DNA of 56,034 nt from Flavobacterium sp. (GCF_025352425.1 NZ_JANXTI010000082.1:1-56034), one strand, 5' to 3'; shown: positions 1-9,127, counted from the stretch's first letter. Program-made: numbers and translations. Notes: generated by a model not told the origin, from the sequence alone.

Positions 1-1
1 A

Positions 2-43
2 AAAGGAAATCAACAAGATGACAATGGTGATTTTCCCGGATAA
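2..43 (+). pseudogene. duplicated C-terminal end of the TonB receptor
   Basis: Reads KGNQQDDNGDFPG and stop, identical to the last 13 residues of the receptor encoded on the other strand at 321-2825. It is there only because of the inverted repeat and has no start in the window. Confidence 0.8.
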
Positions 44-49
44 TAAAAT

Positions 50-80
50 AAAAAAAGCCTCGAAATTCGGGGCTTTTTTT
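50..80. terminator. left copy of the bidirectional terminator
   Basis: A-run, GCC(T)CGAA hairpin and T-run; the mirror copy of 284-314, inside the left arm of the inverted repeat. Confidence 0.6.
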
Positions 81-97
81 AAACAAAAAGTTTAAAT

Positions 98-244
98 TTA
101 AACTGTTTGTCCTGCGTCTCTCTTTGCTTTTCTTTCCTGCAATAATTCCTTAACGCCTCCAAAGATCCAATAAGGAACAACAAAGGTAATTAAGAACATC
201 ATCAACCAAAAACCAATGGTTAAGATGGATAAGAAAGCCAAGAA
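98..244 (-). pseudogene. C-terminal fragment of an unrecognised membrane protein
   Basis: On the minus strand the frame ends at a TAA at 100-98 and encodes about 48 residues: a hydrophobic helix with a GFWLMMFLITFVVPYW core, then a basic tail ending KRDAGQTV. The hydrophobic-then-charged pattern looks like a real C-terminus that converges on the TonB receptor gene across a shared terminator. The upstream part is cut off at the 244/245 breakpoint, where the sequence flips to the opposite strand. I do not recognise the family. The intact gene should lie in the same genome, directly downstream of the receptor gene. Confidence 0.5.
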
Positions 245-283
245 AGACGCAGGACAAACAGTTTAAATTTAAACTTTTTGTTT

Positions 284-314
284 AAAAAAAGCCCCGAATT
301 TCGAGGCTTTTTTT
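284..314. terminator. bidirectional terminator downstream of the TonB receptor
   Basis: Seven A, GCC(C)CGAA/TTCGAGGC hairpin, seven T. It can end transcription of the receptor gene on the minus strand and of a convergent gene on the plus strand. Confidence 0.75.
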
Positions 315-320
315 ATTTTA

Positions 321-2825
321 TTATCCGGGAAAATCACCATTGTCATCTTGTTGATTTCCTTTTTGTTTCTTGTCTTTATCTTTGTCGTTTGTTTTTAGTT
401 TGTTAAATCTGTACGTAAACGAAAGATTGATTTGACGTTGTCTCCATTGTTGTTCACTATAAGAATTTAATCTTGCCAAATGCGTTTCATTGATTCTTCT
501 TCTGGAATTGAAAACATCATTCACGTTTAAGGCGATGGTTGCCTTGTCTTTCAAAATATCTTTACTGAACGCTAAATTAGCACTCAAAACGCCAAGGCTT
601 CTACCTTGCGCATTACTTTGCGGCGCATTATATGTCGCATTAGTTTGCCAATCAATTTTATAAGGCAATGCTATTTTTGAAGACACTCGGGTAAACCAAC
701 TTGCGGCTGTATTGTCAAAATTTTCATTGATTACTTCTCCGGTATTTTCTAGTGTATATGAGTAATCACCATTTATTTTACTTTGGAAAAAGTTGAAGTT
801 TCCGTTTAATTTCCACCATTTGTATGGTGTGTAATTTACATTAAATTCAAATCCGAAACGATCTTCGCGAGCCAAGTTGATAGGTGTTGATAAAATTACC
901 GGCGTTACAATTGTTACTCCATCAACAACAGTAGTTACAGATTCTCCGTTTGGTCTTCGGATGAATTGAAAAACATCATTGGTTCTATTAAAATACATTG
1001 ACGTGCTAAACGTTACTTTGTTCCATTTGTTCATATAACCAATATCAACAGCATCCGTAAGCGATGGATTGATGTCCGGATTTCCCTGGAAAATATTTAC
1101 GTTACTCGAATAATTCGAAAACGGATTGATAAATCGGGAACGAGGTCTGGAAATACGCTTACTGTAGTTAAGCGAAATGGTACTGCTCTCCTTTAATTGA
1201 TAGGTTAGGAAAGCGCTTGGAAATAAGTTGTTGTATTTTTTATTGTTAAAATCATTTGTTGTCAATAGGTTAATATCGATATTGGAATCTTCGTATCTCA
1301 ACCCTAACAAATAAGAGAACTTATTAATTTTAGAACCAAATTGCGTGTACACCGCATTTATTTTTTCTTTGTAATCTAATTTGTTGGTGTAATTTGAATT
1401 CGGAATATAATTTCCGCTTCCGTCAATATCGCCCACATTATAATCAGTAACCAGTTCATTAAAATCGCCTTTGTAACCTGCTTCAAACTGACTGTTTTTA
1501 CCAATAGGCAGCACATAATCGGATTGAATTAAATTTCTGCTTTGTGTTTGAAAATTCTTTGATGATTCTTTGGTCGCCATAGTTTCTTGTCCCACTACAA
1601 AATCGGTTATGGTCGAAGAATCGTTATCTAAATTCTTCGAAGACGAAATGTCGACAGTTAGTTTATGACCGTCTTTCTTAAATTTTTTGGTAAAATTAGT
1701 CGAATACTCAATATCCTGCGTTCTTGTAAACTGATCGTTATACCTGTTACGAACAAAATCGTTACTGCTAACAGGAAAATAATTGTATAAAAAAACATTA
1801 TCCGGATTGGAGCCGTCATTTTTTCTGTAATTAAAAGAGTTCGTCCATGTTAAGGTTTTGTCCAAATACCAATCTACACCAATGGTATAATTAAAGCCTT
1901 TCCTGCCTCTTTCTCTGGCGCTTCTTTCGTTTATCGTTTTTTGGATGCTGCCATCAGGATTTAAATAATCGGTATCCGTTTTCGATTTTCCCGGTGCTTT
2001 GCTATCATTGTATCCTAATGTTGAGAATAGATTGAAGTTTTCGCTTTTGAAATTTACATTCGTTACTAAGCCATAATTTCTCGGATTACCAACGGTACCA
2101 ATGATAGTTCCGTTGATTCCTTGATTTTTTCCTTTTTTTAATAAAATATTAATTATTCCGCCACCGCCTTCAGCATCATAACGTGCGGATGGATTGGTAA
2201 TCACTTCAATTTTATCTAAAGCATCCGCGGAAATTGTTCTTAGTGCATCAGCAATGTTAATCGCATTTGATGGTCTTCCGTCAATGAGTATTTTTACATT
2301 ATCATTGCCCCGCAAAGCTACATTTCCTTCAGCATCAACAGTAACCGAAGGCACATTGTCCAATACATCACTGGCAGTTCCGCCTTTTACAATCATATCC
2401 TGGCCAACATTGTAAACTTTTTTGTCGAGTTTTATTTCAACAGTAGTCTTTTCGGCACGAACTATTACTTCGTTTAATTGGGTAGCGTCTTCTTCCAAAC
2501 CTATTGTTCCCAGATTTGTAGATTCTGTTAATTGTTTTTGGGTGATAGTTGTTGGTTTAAAAGAGATGAATTCCAAAGTAATATCATAAATTCCAGGAAC
2601 AATATCGATGCTGTAATCTCCTTTATTATTGGTAATTCCGCCAAAAATCAGTTTTGGATTTTTACTGTTTTTTAAAGTTATGGTTGCGTATTCAAGCGGA
2701 AGTTTACTTGTCTTTTCAATGATTTTCCCAGTGATGGCAATCTTGGCCCGTTCAGTTTTTTCTTGTCCGAAAACAGTAATTGAGAGTAATAAAAGTGTAG
2801 ATAAAAGATAATGAAACTTTTTCAT
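321..2825 (-). CDS. TonB-dependent outer membrane beta-barrel receptor (OMP_b-brl_3 type)
   Basis: 834 aa. Residues 1-20 are a signal peptide (MKKFHYLLSTLLLLSITVFG). About 28-105 is a CarboxypepD-reg-like beta-sandwich; about 120-225 is a plug domain with the VALRGNDNVKILIDG and NPSARYDAEGGGGIINI signatures; the rest is a beta barrel ending LSFTYRF. An Asp/Lys/Asn-rich tail of about 27 residues follows the final strand, which is unusual because the last strand normally ends the protein. The start at 2825 is preferred over an upstream in-frame ATG at 2861, because that ATG lies inside the -7 box. No SusD partner is present, so a substrate cannot be assigned; this family is often tied to peptide, metal or siderophore uptake. 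Confidence 0.88.
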   Translation of the reverse strand: MKKFHYLLSTLLLLSITVFGQEKTERAKIAITGKIIEKTSKLPLEYATITLKNSKNPKLIFGGITNNKGDYSIDIVPGIYDITLEFISFKPTTITQKQLTESTNLGTIGLEEDATQLNEVIVRAEKTTVEIKLDKKVYNVGQDMIVKGGTASDVLDNVPSVTVDAEGNVALRGNDNVKILIDGRPSNAINIADALRTISADALDKIEVITNPSARYDAEGGGGIINILLKKGKNQGINGTIIGTVGNPRNYGLVTNVNFKSENFNLFSTLGYNDSKAPGKSKTDTDYLNPDGSIQKTINERSARERGRKGFNYTIGVDWYLDKTLTWTNSFNYRKNDGSNPDNVFLYNYFPVSSNDFVRNRYNDQFTRTQDIEYSTNFTKKFKKDGHKLTVDISSSKNLDNDSSTITDFVVGQETMATKESSKNFQTQSRNLIQSDYVLPIGKNSQFEAGYKGDFNELVTDYNVGDIDGSGNYIPNSNYTNKLDYKEKINAVYTQFGSKINKFSYLLGLRYEDSNIDINLLTTNDFNNKKYNNLFPSAFLTYQLKESSTISLNYSKRISRPRSRFINPFSNYSSNVNIFQGNPDINPSLTDAVDIGYMNKWNKVTFSTSMYFNRTNDVFQFIRRPNGESVTTVVDGVTIVTPVILSTPINLAREDRFGFEFNVNYTPYKWWKLNGNFNFFQSKINGDYSYTLENTGEVINENFDNTAASWFTRVSSKIALPYKIDWQTNATYNAPQSNAQGRSLGVLSANLAFSKDILKDKATIALNVNDVFNSRRRINETHLARLNSYSEQQWRQRQINLSFTYRFNKLKTNDKDKDKKQKGNQQDDNGDFPG

Positions 2826-2858
2826 GTAGGCATAAATAGTTAAGCAGTTTAGAGGCCA

Positions 2859-2893
2859 CAAAAATACTGCTTGGATTATGCCTGTTCTCCCAA
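2859..2893 (-). promoter_or_regulatory. promoter of the TonB receptor gene
   Basis: Reading the minus strand: TTG (2893-2891), 24-nt spacer, TATTTTTG (2866-2859). This matches the flavobacterial sigma-A consensus TTG-N17-23-TANNTTTG with one extra spacer base. It puts the transcript start near 2852 and decides the 2825 start codon. Confidence 0.6.
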
Positions 2894-2906
2894 ATCTTTG
2901 TTAATT

Positions 2907-3251
2907 TTATCTAAATAAATCATCCAGTTTGTCTTTATCTCGAGCAATTATTGCATTGTCTACATCAATGATAATAGGTCTTTGTATCAAAATTGGGTAT
3001 TTTGATAAGGCATTTATGATTTGCGTATTTGTCAAAGATTTGTCTTTATATTTTTCAATCCAAATCGGTTCTTTTTGACGAACAATTTCAATTGGTTTGA
3101 TTTTCAATTTTTTAAGCAAAACTTTTAATTCGGCAACCGATAACGGATTTTCTAAGTAATTTATGATTTCAAATTCCAGTTGCGATTCTGTTGCGAAAGC
3201 CAAACAGTCTCGCGATTTTCCGCATCTTGGATTGTGGAGTATTTGTAACAT
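2907..3251 (-). CDS. arsC: ArsC/Spx-family reductase (arsenate reductase, glutaredoxin type)
   Basis: 114 aa, a single thioredoxin-fold ArsC domain. The active-site cysteine is Cys10 in HNPRCGKSRD, and the family's RPI loop (QRPIIID) sits near residues 90-96. The length is normal for the ArsC/YffB group. There is no arsB, arsR or acr3 beside it, so an arsenate role is not supported by context; it may be a YffB-like general thiol reductase. Same strand as the TonB receptor gene downstream, but separated by that gene's own promoter. Divergent from the CPBP gene. Confidence 0.8.
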   Translation of the reverse strand: MLQILHNPRCGKSRDCLAFATESQLEFEIINYLENPLSVAELKVLLKKLKIKPIEIVRQKEPIWIEKYKDKSLTNTQIINALSKYPILIQRPIIIDVDNAIIARDKDKLDDLFR

Positions 3252-3314
3252 GTTTTTTTTGCAAAGTAATTGATTTTAGTAGAAAAAAGTTATCTTAGGC
3301 GAAACAAAAAAGCT

Positions 3315-4265
3315 ATGTTTTTAGAGAAAGGATTTTTACCTGCAAATAAATTCTGGAAGTATTTAGTGGGCTCTACGATAATTATTATTGCGGCAACTAT
3401 TGGTCAAATGCCTTTGGCAGTCGCTATTTTGATTAAATCATTCAAAACAGGGAAGCCGTTTCCAAAGACAGAAACCGATATGATGACTTTTTTGTCATTA
3501 AATACAACCTTATTTTTATTGTTGTTTTCTTTCGTGGTTGCTTTTATCTCTATTGTTTTAGTAGTCAGGTATTTCCACAGGCAAGCCTTTTTATCGGTCA
3601 CGACATCCAGAGAAAAAGTGGATTGGAAAAGGATATTTTTTGCGTTTTCGTTGTGGGGACTTTTTACGGTTGCTTCCACATTAATAATGTTCTACAGCAG
3701 TCCTGAATCTTTTATTTTAAATTTTAAACCAATTCCATTTTTAATACTAGCGATTATTGGCATTCTTTTAATACCAGTTCAAACCAGCACCGAAGAATAT
3801 GTTTTTAGAGGCTATTTGATGCAGGGATTTGCAGTTTTGGCTAAAAACAGGTGGTTTCCTTTGGTGATGACTTCGGTTATTTTTGGAACGATGCATATTG
3901 CCAATCCCGAAGTTGAAAAAATGGGTTATATTGTTCTGGTATATTATATTGGAACAGGCTTTTTCCTCGGAATTATTACGCTGATGGATGAAGGAATGGA
4001 ATTGGCTCTTGGATTTCATGCAGCGAATAATTTAATGACAGCCTTATTGGTAACTTCAAATTGGTCTGCTTTTCAAACCAATTCTATATTTAAGGATGTT
4101 TCGTCACCATCAGCCGGATTTGAAATTTTGGTGCCAATCTTTATTATTTTTCCAATGCTGTTATTTATCTTTAGTAAAAAATACAACTGGTCAAACTGGA
4201 AAGAAAAACTAACCGGAAAAATTGAAGTGCACAAACCAATCACAAACGTTGAAGAATATGAGTAA
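3315..4265 (+). CDS. CPBP-family intramembrane glutamic protease
   Basis: 316 aa with about eight membrane helices. The Abi/CPBP core is complete: EEYVFR at residues 160-165 (motif 1, EExxxR), FGTMH at 190-194 (motif 2, FxxxH), and GFHAANN with His235 (motif 3). The family includes Rce1-type CAAX proteases, bacteriocin-immunity proteins and membrane-protein processing enzymes; no substrate can be read here. The ATG at 3315 is chosen because the in-frame extension to 3270 adds a charged stretch in front of a normal N-terminus. Its stop overlaps the start of menE by 8 bp, implying translational coupling. A second CPBP protease lies at 37419-38117. Confidence 0.85.
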   Translation: MFLEKGFLPANKFWKYLVGSTIIIIAATIGQMPLAVAILIKSFKTGKPFPKTETDMMTFLSLNTTLFLLLFSFVVAFISIVLVVRYFHRQAFLSVTTSREKVDWKRIFFAFSLWGLFTVASTLIMFYSSPESFILNFKPIPFLILAIIGILLIPVQTSTEEYVFRGYLMQGFAVLAKNRWFPLVMTSVIFGTMHIANPEVEKMGYIVLVYYIGTGFFLGIITLMDEGMELALGFHAANNLMTALLVTSNWSAFQTNSIFKDVSSPSAGFEILVPIFIIFPMLLFIFSKKYNWSNWKEKLTGKIEVHKPITNVEEYE

Positions 4266-5298
4266 TCCAACCTATGAAAACGTACACAATTTATTTAAGC
4301 TGAGCGGATTTCATCTCGACAGGGAAGACTTATGCCGTGTGGCATATAGTTTTATTAAAGAAGGAGAAGATTTTGAAAAGCCGGTCGGCGATTTCCTTTT
4401 AGATTGGTTTGATAGTAAAAATTTTATAGAAATGGAAACTTCGGGTACAACCGGAACTCCAAAGAGGATTTCTGTAAGCAAACAAGCCATGGTTGATTCC
4501 GCATTGGCAACGGGCGATTTTTTTGATTTGCAACCTGGAGATAAAGCACTGCAATGTTTACCCGTAAAATATGTAGCCGGAAAAATGATGTTGGTTCGGG
4601 CTATGATTTTAGGGCTAGATTTAGAGTTTGTGGCTCCAAGTTCACATCCATTAGACAACAACGAAATTGATTTTGATTTTGTGGCAATGGTACCTTTGCA
4701 GGCGCAAAATTCAATCCCTGAATTAAAGAAAGTAAAGAAATTGATTGTTGGTGGTGCAGCCGTAAATAAAACATTGGAAAAACAATTACAAAAATTGCCA
4801 ACTCAAGTTTATGAAACTTATGGTATGACAGAAACGATTACACATATTGCAGCCAGGAAACTAGGGGAAAAAGCATTTACCGTTCTGCCTTATGTTACAA
4901 TCTCGTATGATGATAGAAACTGTTTGGTTATCCATGCCCCAAGAATTTCAGATGAAGTTATTATCACTAATGATATTGTTGAATTGGTCAATGAAAATCA
5001 ATTTATTTTCCTTGGCAGAATGGATAACGTTATCAACAGTGGTGGGATTAAATTAATTCCGGAGCAAATTGAAGAGAAGTTAGCCAGCAAAATTCACCAA
5101 CGCTTTTTTATTGCATCAAAATCAGATAATGAATTAGGGGAGAAAGTAGTATTGGTTATTGAAGGTGAAAAACAGGAATTGGATGATTCAATTTATGAAG
5201 CTCTGGATAAATATGAAAAACCAAAAGAACTTGTTTTTGTTCCTAAGTTTAAAGAAACTACAACCGGAAAAATTTTGCGGAAAGAAACATTCCAATAA
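4258..5298 (+). CDS. menE: AMP-dependent o-succinylbenzoate-CoA ligase
   Basis: 346 aa, a short ANL-superfamily enzyme. Motifs in order: P-loop METSGTTGTPKR (about 59-70), YETYGMTET (about 186-194), GRMDNVINSGGIKL (from about 253) and the C-terminal catalytic-lysine motif TTTGKILRKE. The short, truncated-looking N-terminal domain is typical of the Bacteroidota MenE-like ligase. It would activate o-succinylbenzoate with CoA and ATP in menaquinone synthesis. Translationally coupled to the CPBP gene (8-bp overlap). Convergent with the DoxX gene with only 14 bp between, and no terminator is visible there. Confidence 0.85.
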   Translation: MSNPTYENVHNLFKLSGFHLDREDLCRVAYSFIKEGEDFEKPVGDFLLDWFDSKNFIEMETSGTTGTPKRISVSKQAMVDSALATGDFFDLQPGDKALQCLPVKYVAGKMMLVRAMILGLDLEFVAPSSHPLDNNEIDFDFVAMVPLQAQNSIPELKKVKKLIVGGAAVNKTLEKQLQKLPTQVYETYGMTETITHIAARKLGEKAFTVLPYVTISYDDRNCLVIHAPRISDEVIITNDIVELVNENQFIFLGRMDNVINSGGIKLIPEQIEEKLASKIHQRFFIASKSDNELGEKVVLVIEGEKQELDDSIYEALDKYEKPKELVFVPKFKETTTGKILRKETFQ

Positions 5299-5312
5299 TA
5301 AAAGCATCTATC

Positions 5313-5738
5313 TTATTTTTCCATTTTGAAATAGTAATCTGCTGAATGTTTTCCGCTACCATAGACGGTATAAAAGGTACTTACTGCCAAAGTTACTAAT
5401 GAAATAATTAAATTGACTACATTCATTTCTCCAACAAAATTTATTAAGACCGCACCAATGAGAATTGGCAATTGTGCTATTAATGCCCAACGTGTCAACA
5501 ATCCGAAAACAATCATAATGCCACCCATAATGTGAGCTGCAGCAATATAATGGAAGGTTAACATACCGCCCATGAAATTACTTACGGGAGCAATTACATC
5601 TTCAAAGTCCCGACTATTGCTGACGAAGTAGCCTCCTTTATAAATTAAAAAAATGCCTAAAATAATTCTGCCGGCGTCGAACCAAATAGTAGAATGTGCA
5701 TTTGCCCATTTGTTCAAACTTTTCACTGAAGTATCCAT
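5313..5738 (-). CDS. DoxX-family membrane protein
   Basis: 141 aa with four predicted helices (around residues 20-40, 55-78, 82-100 and 105-125). The layout and motifs such as IILGIFLIYKGGYF and GLLTRWALIAQLP match the DoxX/DoxD family of small quinone-linked or redox membrane proteins. No signal peptide. It lies downstream of the M1 peptidase gene on the same strand, 81 bp away, so it may be at the end of that transcript. The function of most stand-alone DoxX proteins is unknown. Confidence 0.8.
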   Translation of the reverse strand: MDTSVKSLNKWANAHSTIWFDAGRIILGIFLIYKGGYFVSNSRDFEDVIAPVSNFMGGMLTFHYIAAAHIMGGIMIVFGLLTRWALIAQLPILIGAVLINFVGEMNVVNLIISLVTLAVSTFYTVYGSGKHSADYYFKMEK

Positions 5739-5819
5739 AATAACATAGTTTAAAATTTAGTCTAAAATACTAATTTTTAATTATATATAAAAGATTCCAA
5801 CAATAAAGTTGTGGGTGTG

Positions 5820-7445
5820 TTAATTAACATTGATAAAAAAATCATTGGTCAGAACTTCTACATCTTTGGTTTTACTGATATTGTATTTAGTATTATGCCA
5901 GGTATTTGTTGGATAAAGGCGAATTTTTTTTCCTTTAACTTTAATGTCCACAGGCATATTGAATTTAGCTTCCTCTGTTTTCCACCGAACCACTAATTTT
6001 CCTTTGGTTTTTTTCCATTCCAATTTTGGAATAGCGGCATATCTAAGATACTGATTAAAAACAGGCGTGAGATTCATTCCAGTTTCGGCACTAAAAAAGT
6101 TGACAACAGTTTCGGTATCAATTATTTTATAATGGAAAGTTTTAGAGTATTTTAATAACATTTCCCACCATTTATCATCATTGTTTACAACATGTCTTAG
6201 TGTGTTTAACATCAAAGCTCCTTTGTCATACATATCTCCGGAACCTTCTTTATTAACTCCATAAGGACCAATAATTGGTTTGTCATTATCAACATTATTT
6301 TTCAAACCGTTTATGTATTGTTGCCCTTTATCATAACCATATTGACATTCAACAAAAACAGATTCACTGTAAGTTGTAAAGCCTTCGTGAATCCACATAT
6401 CTGCAGAATCTTTTGAAGTAATGCTATTGCCAAACCATTCGTGCCCACTTTCGTGAATAATAATGTAGTCGAAAAGCAACCCAATTCCGGTTCCGGATCT
6501 ATCGGTTCCCAAATAACCATTTACATATTTATTCCCGTAAGCCACAGCACTTTGATGTTCCATACCTAAATAAGGAGTTTCCACCAATTTGTACCCGTCA
6601 TTGAAAAAAGGATATTTTCCAAATTTAGTTTGAAAGCAATCCATCATCGGTTTTACCTGCGCAAAGTGGATTCTGGCTGCAGTTTCATTATCACGGAGAA
6701 CATAATAATCCAAATCCAGGCCCTTATAATTTTCGTGAATGTTCACATAATCGCCAATGCTAACGTTAATGGAATAGGTATTTATCGGATTGTTAACTTC
6801 CCAATCCCAGCGTGTATAGCCATTTTTTAAATCTTCGCTACCTGTCAATCTTCCATTGGATACATTCATCAAACCATTAGGAACTGCCACTTTAATTGTA
6901 GTGCCAAAATCAGGCTCGTCGGTTTGAGAATCTTTGCATGGATACCACAAACTGGCTCCGGTTCCCTGACAAGCTACACCAATCCAAGGTTTTCTTTGAC
7001 TGTCTTGAGTAAATACAAAACCTCCATCCCAAGGAGCATTTCTGGCAATTATGGGTTTTCCGGAATAATAAAATCTAATAATTTTTCCTTTATTTCCAAT
7101 GCTCTGTAATACTTCTGGGAAATCAATAAACACCGCATTGAATTCCCTTTTATAGGTGAGTCTTTTAGAATTATAGATAATGGAATCTACTTTCATATTA
7201 TCAAATAAATCTACTTGAATAACATCGCTTTTTCCCTCCATTCCGAAAGTGATTTCGTTATAACCTACAATCGATTTGTCTTCAGGATTGATTTTGATAT
7301 TCAAATCATAATGCACCACATCATAACAAGTTCTTTCGGGACGTAAACCACCCTGAAGCGAGTCTTTACGCGTAGTTGTTTCTTGTGCTATGAGGTTCTG
7401 GAAACCAATAAAAGTGATGCAAAGGAGCAGGATTTTGTTCATCAT
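5820..7445 (-). CDS. secreted M1-family zinc aminopeptidase
   Basis: 541 aa from the ATG at 7445. Residues 1-21 are a signal peptide ending FQNLIAQ. An N-terminal beta saddle is followed by the thermolysin-like domain: GMEHQ at about 294-298 (a variant of the GAMEN exopeptidase motif), HESGH at 331-335, and the third zinc ligand Glu354 in IHEGF. It lacks the long C-terminal helical domain of PepN, as usual for the short Bacteroidota members that act in the periplasm or at the surface. A longer in-frame start at 7502 would overlap the upstream carboxylase gene and hide the signal peptide, so it is rejected. Same strand as, and 53 bp downstream of, that gene. Confidence 0.88.
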   Translation of the reverse strand: MMNKILLLCITFIGFQNLIAQETTTRKDSLQGGLRPERTCYDVVHYDLNIKINPEDKSIVGYNEITFGMEGKSDVIQVDLFDNMKVDSIIYNSKRLTYKREFNAVFIDFPEVLQSIGNKGKIIRFYYSGKPIIARNAPWDGGFVFTQDSQRKPWIGVACQGTGASLWYPCKDSQTDEPDFGTTIKVAVPNGLMNVSNGRLTGSEDLKNGYTRWDWEVNNPINTYSINVSIGDYVNIHENYKGLDLDYYVLRDNETAARIHFAQVKPMMDCFQTKFGKYPFFNDGYKLVETPYLGMEHQSAVAYGNKYVNGYLGTDRSGTGIGLLFDYIIIHESGHEWFGNSITSKDSADMWIHEGFTTYSESVFVECQYGYDKGQQYINGLKNNVDNDKPIIGPYGVNKEGSGDMYDKGALMLNTLRHVVNNDDKWWEMLLKYSKTFHYKIIDTETVVNFFSAETGMNLTPVFNQYLRYAAIPKLEWKKTKGKLVVRWKTEEAKFNMPVDIKVKGKKIRLYPTNTWHNTKYNISKTKDVEVLTNDFFINVN

Positions 7446-7498
7446 ATAAGAATAGAATCTAGAGCATAGTAGGTTTGATTTGGATTTTGTTACGATTA

Positions 7499-9127
7499 TC
7501 AAACCTGGATCACACCCAAATTAAATTTCTTTTCAATAGGTGAGTGGTTTGCAGCTTCGATTCCCATTGAAATCCAAGTGCGTGTTTCTAAAGGATCAAT
7601 AATCGCATCTGTCCATAATCGAGCAGCAGCATAATACGGAGAAACCTGTGCATCGTAGCGTGCTTTAATTTTGTTAAATAATTCTTGTTCTGCTTTTTCG
7701 TCCACAGTTTCGCCTTTGGCTTTTAGAGAAGATGCTTCTATTTGTGCCAATACTTTAGCGGCTTGTGTTCCGCCCATAACGGCTAGTTCGGCACTTGGCC
7801 AAGCGAATATTAATCGAGGATCATACGCTTTTCCACACATGGCATAATTTCCGGCACCATACGAATTACCAACAATAACCGTAAATTTTGGTACAACCGA
7901 ATTAGAAACAGCATTCACCATCTTGGCGCCGTCTTTAATAATTCCGCCATGTTCTGATTTGCTTCCAACCATAAAACCGGTAACATCCTGTACAAAAACC
8001 AATGGTATTTTCTTTTGGTTACAATTGGCAATAAAACGTGTGGCTTTATCTGCAGAATCAGAATAAATCACACCGCCAAATTGGATTTCGCCTTTTTTAG
8101 TTTTAGAAACAGTTCGTTGATTAGCAATTATTCCCACCGCCCAACCGTCTATTCGGGCATAACAAGTGATAATGGATTTCCCATAATCGGGTTTGTACAT
8201 ATCCATTTCTGAATTGTCAACCAAACGTTTTATGATTTCCATCATATCATATTGATCTGTTCTTGATTTTGGAATAATTCCATAAATATCACTTTCTGGC
8301 AATGCGGGTTTTTGAGGAGTTTCCCTATTGAAACCCGCTTTTTCGTAATCACCAATCTTGCCTACAATACTTTTAATTCTATCCAAAGCATCTTTATCGT
8401 CTTTGGCTTTATAATCGGTAACGCCTGAAATTTCGCAATGTGTTGTTGCTCCACCAAGCGTTTCATTATCTATATTTTCACCAATAGCTGCTTTTACCAG
8501 ATAACTGCCGGCAAGGAAAATACTTCCGGTTTTATCAACAATCATCGCTTCATCACTCATAATTGGAAGATAAGCGCCACCGGCAACACAACTTCCCATA
8601 ACTGCCGCAATTTGTGTAATTCCCATACTGCTCATAATGGCGTTGTTTCGAAAGATGCGTCCGAAATGTTCTTTATCAGGAAAAATTTCATCCTGCATTG
8701 GCAGATAAACGCCGGCAGAATCAACCAGATAAATTATTGGTAACCGATTTTCCATTGCAATTTCCTGTGCGCGAAGGTTCTTTTTAGCGGTAATCGGAAA
8801 CCAAGCTCCCGCTTTTACAGTAGCATCATTGGCAACGACAATGCATTGTTTTCCTTTGATGTAACCCATTTTTACCACAACGCCACCGGAAGGGCAGCCG
8901 CCATGTTCGGTATACATTCCATCTCCAACAAAAGCGCCAATTTCTATACTTTTAGCTTTGTCATCAAGCAAATAATCAACGCGTTCCCGAGCTGTCATTT
9001 TTCCTTCGGAATGAAGTTTTTCGATGCGTTTTGGTCCGCCACCCAGTTTTACTTTGGCAAAATGATTTTTTAAATTGGCTAATAAAAGTTTGTTGTGATC
9101 TTCGTTTTTATTGAAGTTGATATCCAT
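7499..9127 (-). CDS. biotin-dependent acyl-CoA carboxylase, carboxyltransferase (beta) subunit
   Basis: 542 aa, the full length of the propionyl/methylcrotonyl-CoA carboxylase beta family. N-terminal half: GGGPKRIEKLHSEGKMTARER near residue 29, then the crotonase-like fold with SCVAGGAYLPIMSDE. C-terminal half: the acyl-CoA site QDVTGFMVGSKSEHGG and GNSYGAGNYAMCGKAYDPR. The sequence is closer to methylcrotonyl-CoA carboxylase beta (leucine catabolism) than to AccD. No biotin carboxylase subunit is in the window, so the alpha partner is encoded elsewhere. The M1 peptidase gene follows on the same strand. Confidence 0.88.
   Translation of the reverse strand: MDINFNKNEDHNKLLLANLKNHFAKVKLGGGPKRIEKLHSEGKMTARERVDYLLDDKAKSIEIGAFVGDGMYTEHGGCPSGGVVVKMGYIKGKQCIVVANDATVKAGAWFPITAKKNLRAQEIAMENRLPIIYLVDSAGVYLPMQDEIFPDKEHFGRIFRNNAIMSSMGITQIAAVMGSCVAGGAYLPIMSDEAMIVDKTGSIFLAGSYLVKAAIGENIDNETLGGATTHCEISGVTDYKAKDDKDALDRIKSIVGKIGDYEKAGFNRETPQKPALPESDIYGIIPKSRTDQYDMMEIIKRLVDNSEMDMYKPDYGKSIITCYARIDGWAVGIIANQRTVSKTKKGEIQFGGVIYSDSADKATRFIANCNQKKIPLVFVQDVTGFMVGSKSEHGGIIKDGAKMVNAVSNSVVPKFTVIVGNSYGAGNYAMCGKAYDPRLIFAWPSAELAVMGGTQAAKVLAQIEASSLKAKGETVDEKAEQELFNKIKARYDAQVSPYYAAARLWTDAIIDPLETRTWISMGIEAANHSPIEKKFNLGVIQV

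Larger units (their letters stand above)
1..363. repeat. fold-back inverted repeat, 119-bp arms, 125-bp loop
   Basis: Bases 1-119 are the reverse complement of 245-363 (each base i pairs with 364-i); I checked this by reading both arms and found no mismatch until 120/244. The arms hold the last 13 codons of the TonB receptor, its terminator, and the last seven codons of a convergent gene. The loop (120-244) is single-copy coding sequence of that convergent gene. The reading frame is continuous across 119/120 but not across 244/245, so 244/245 is the breakpoint. A fold-back at a contig end (assembly or amplification chimera) is the simplest explanation; a true inverted duplication is possible. 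Confidence 0.9.
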
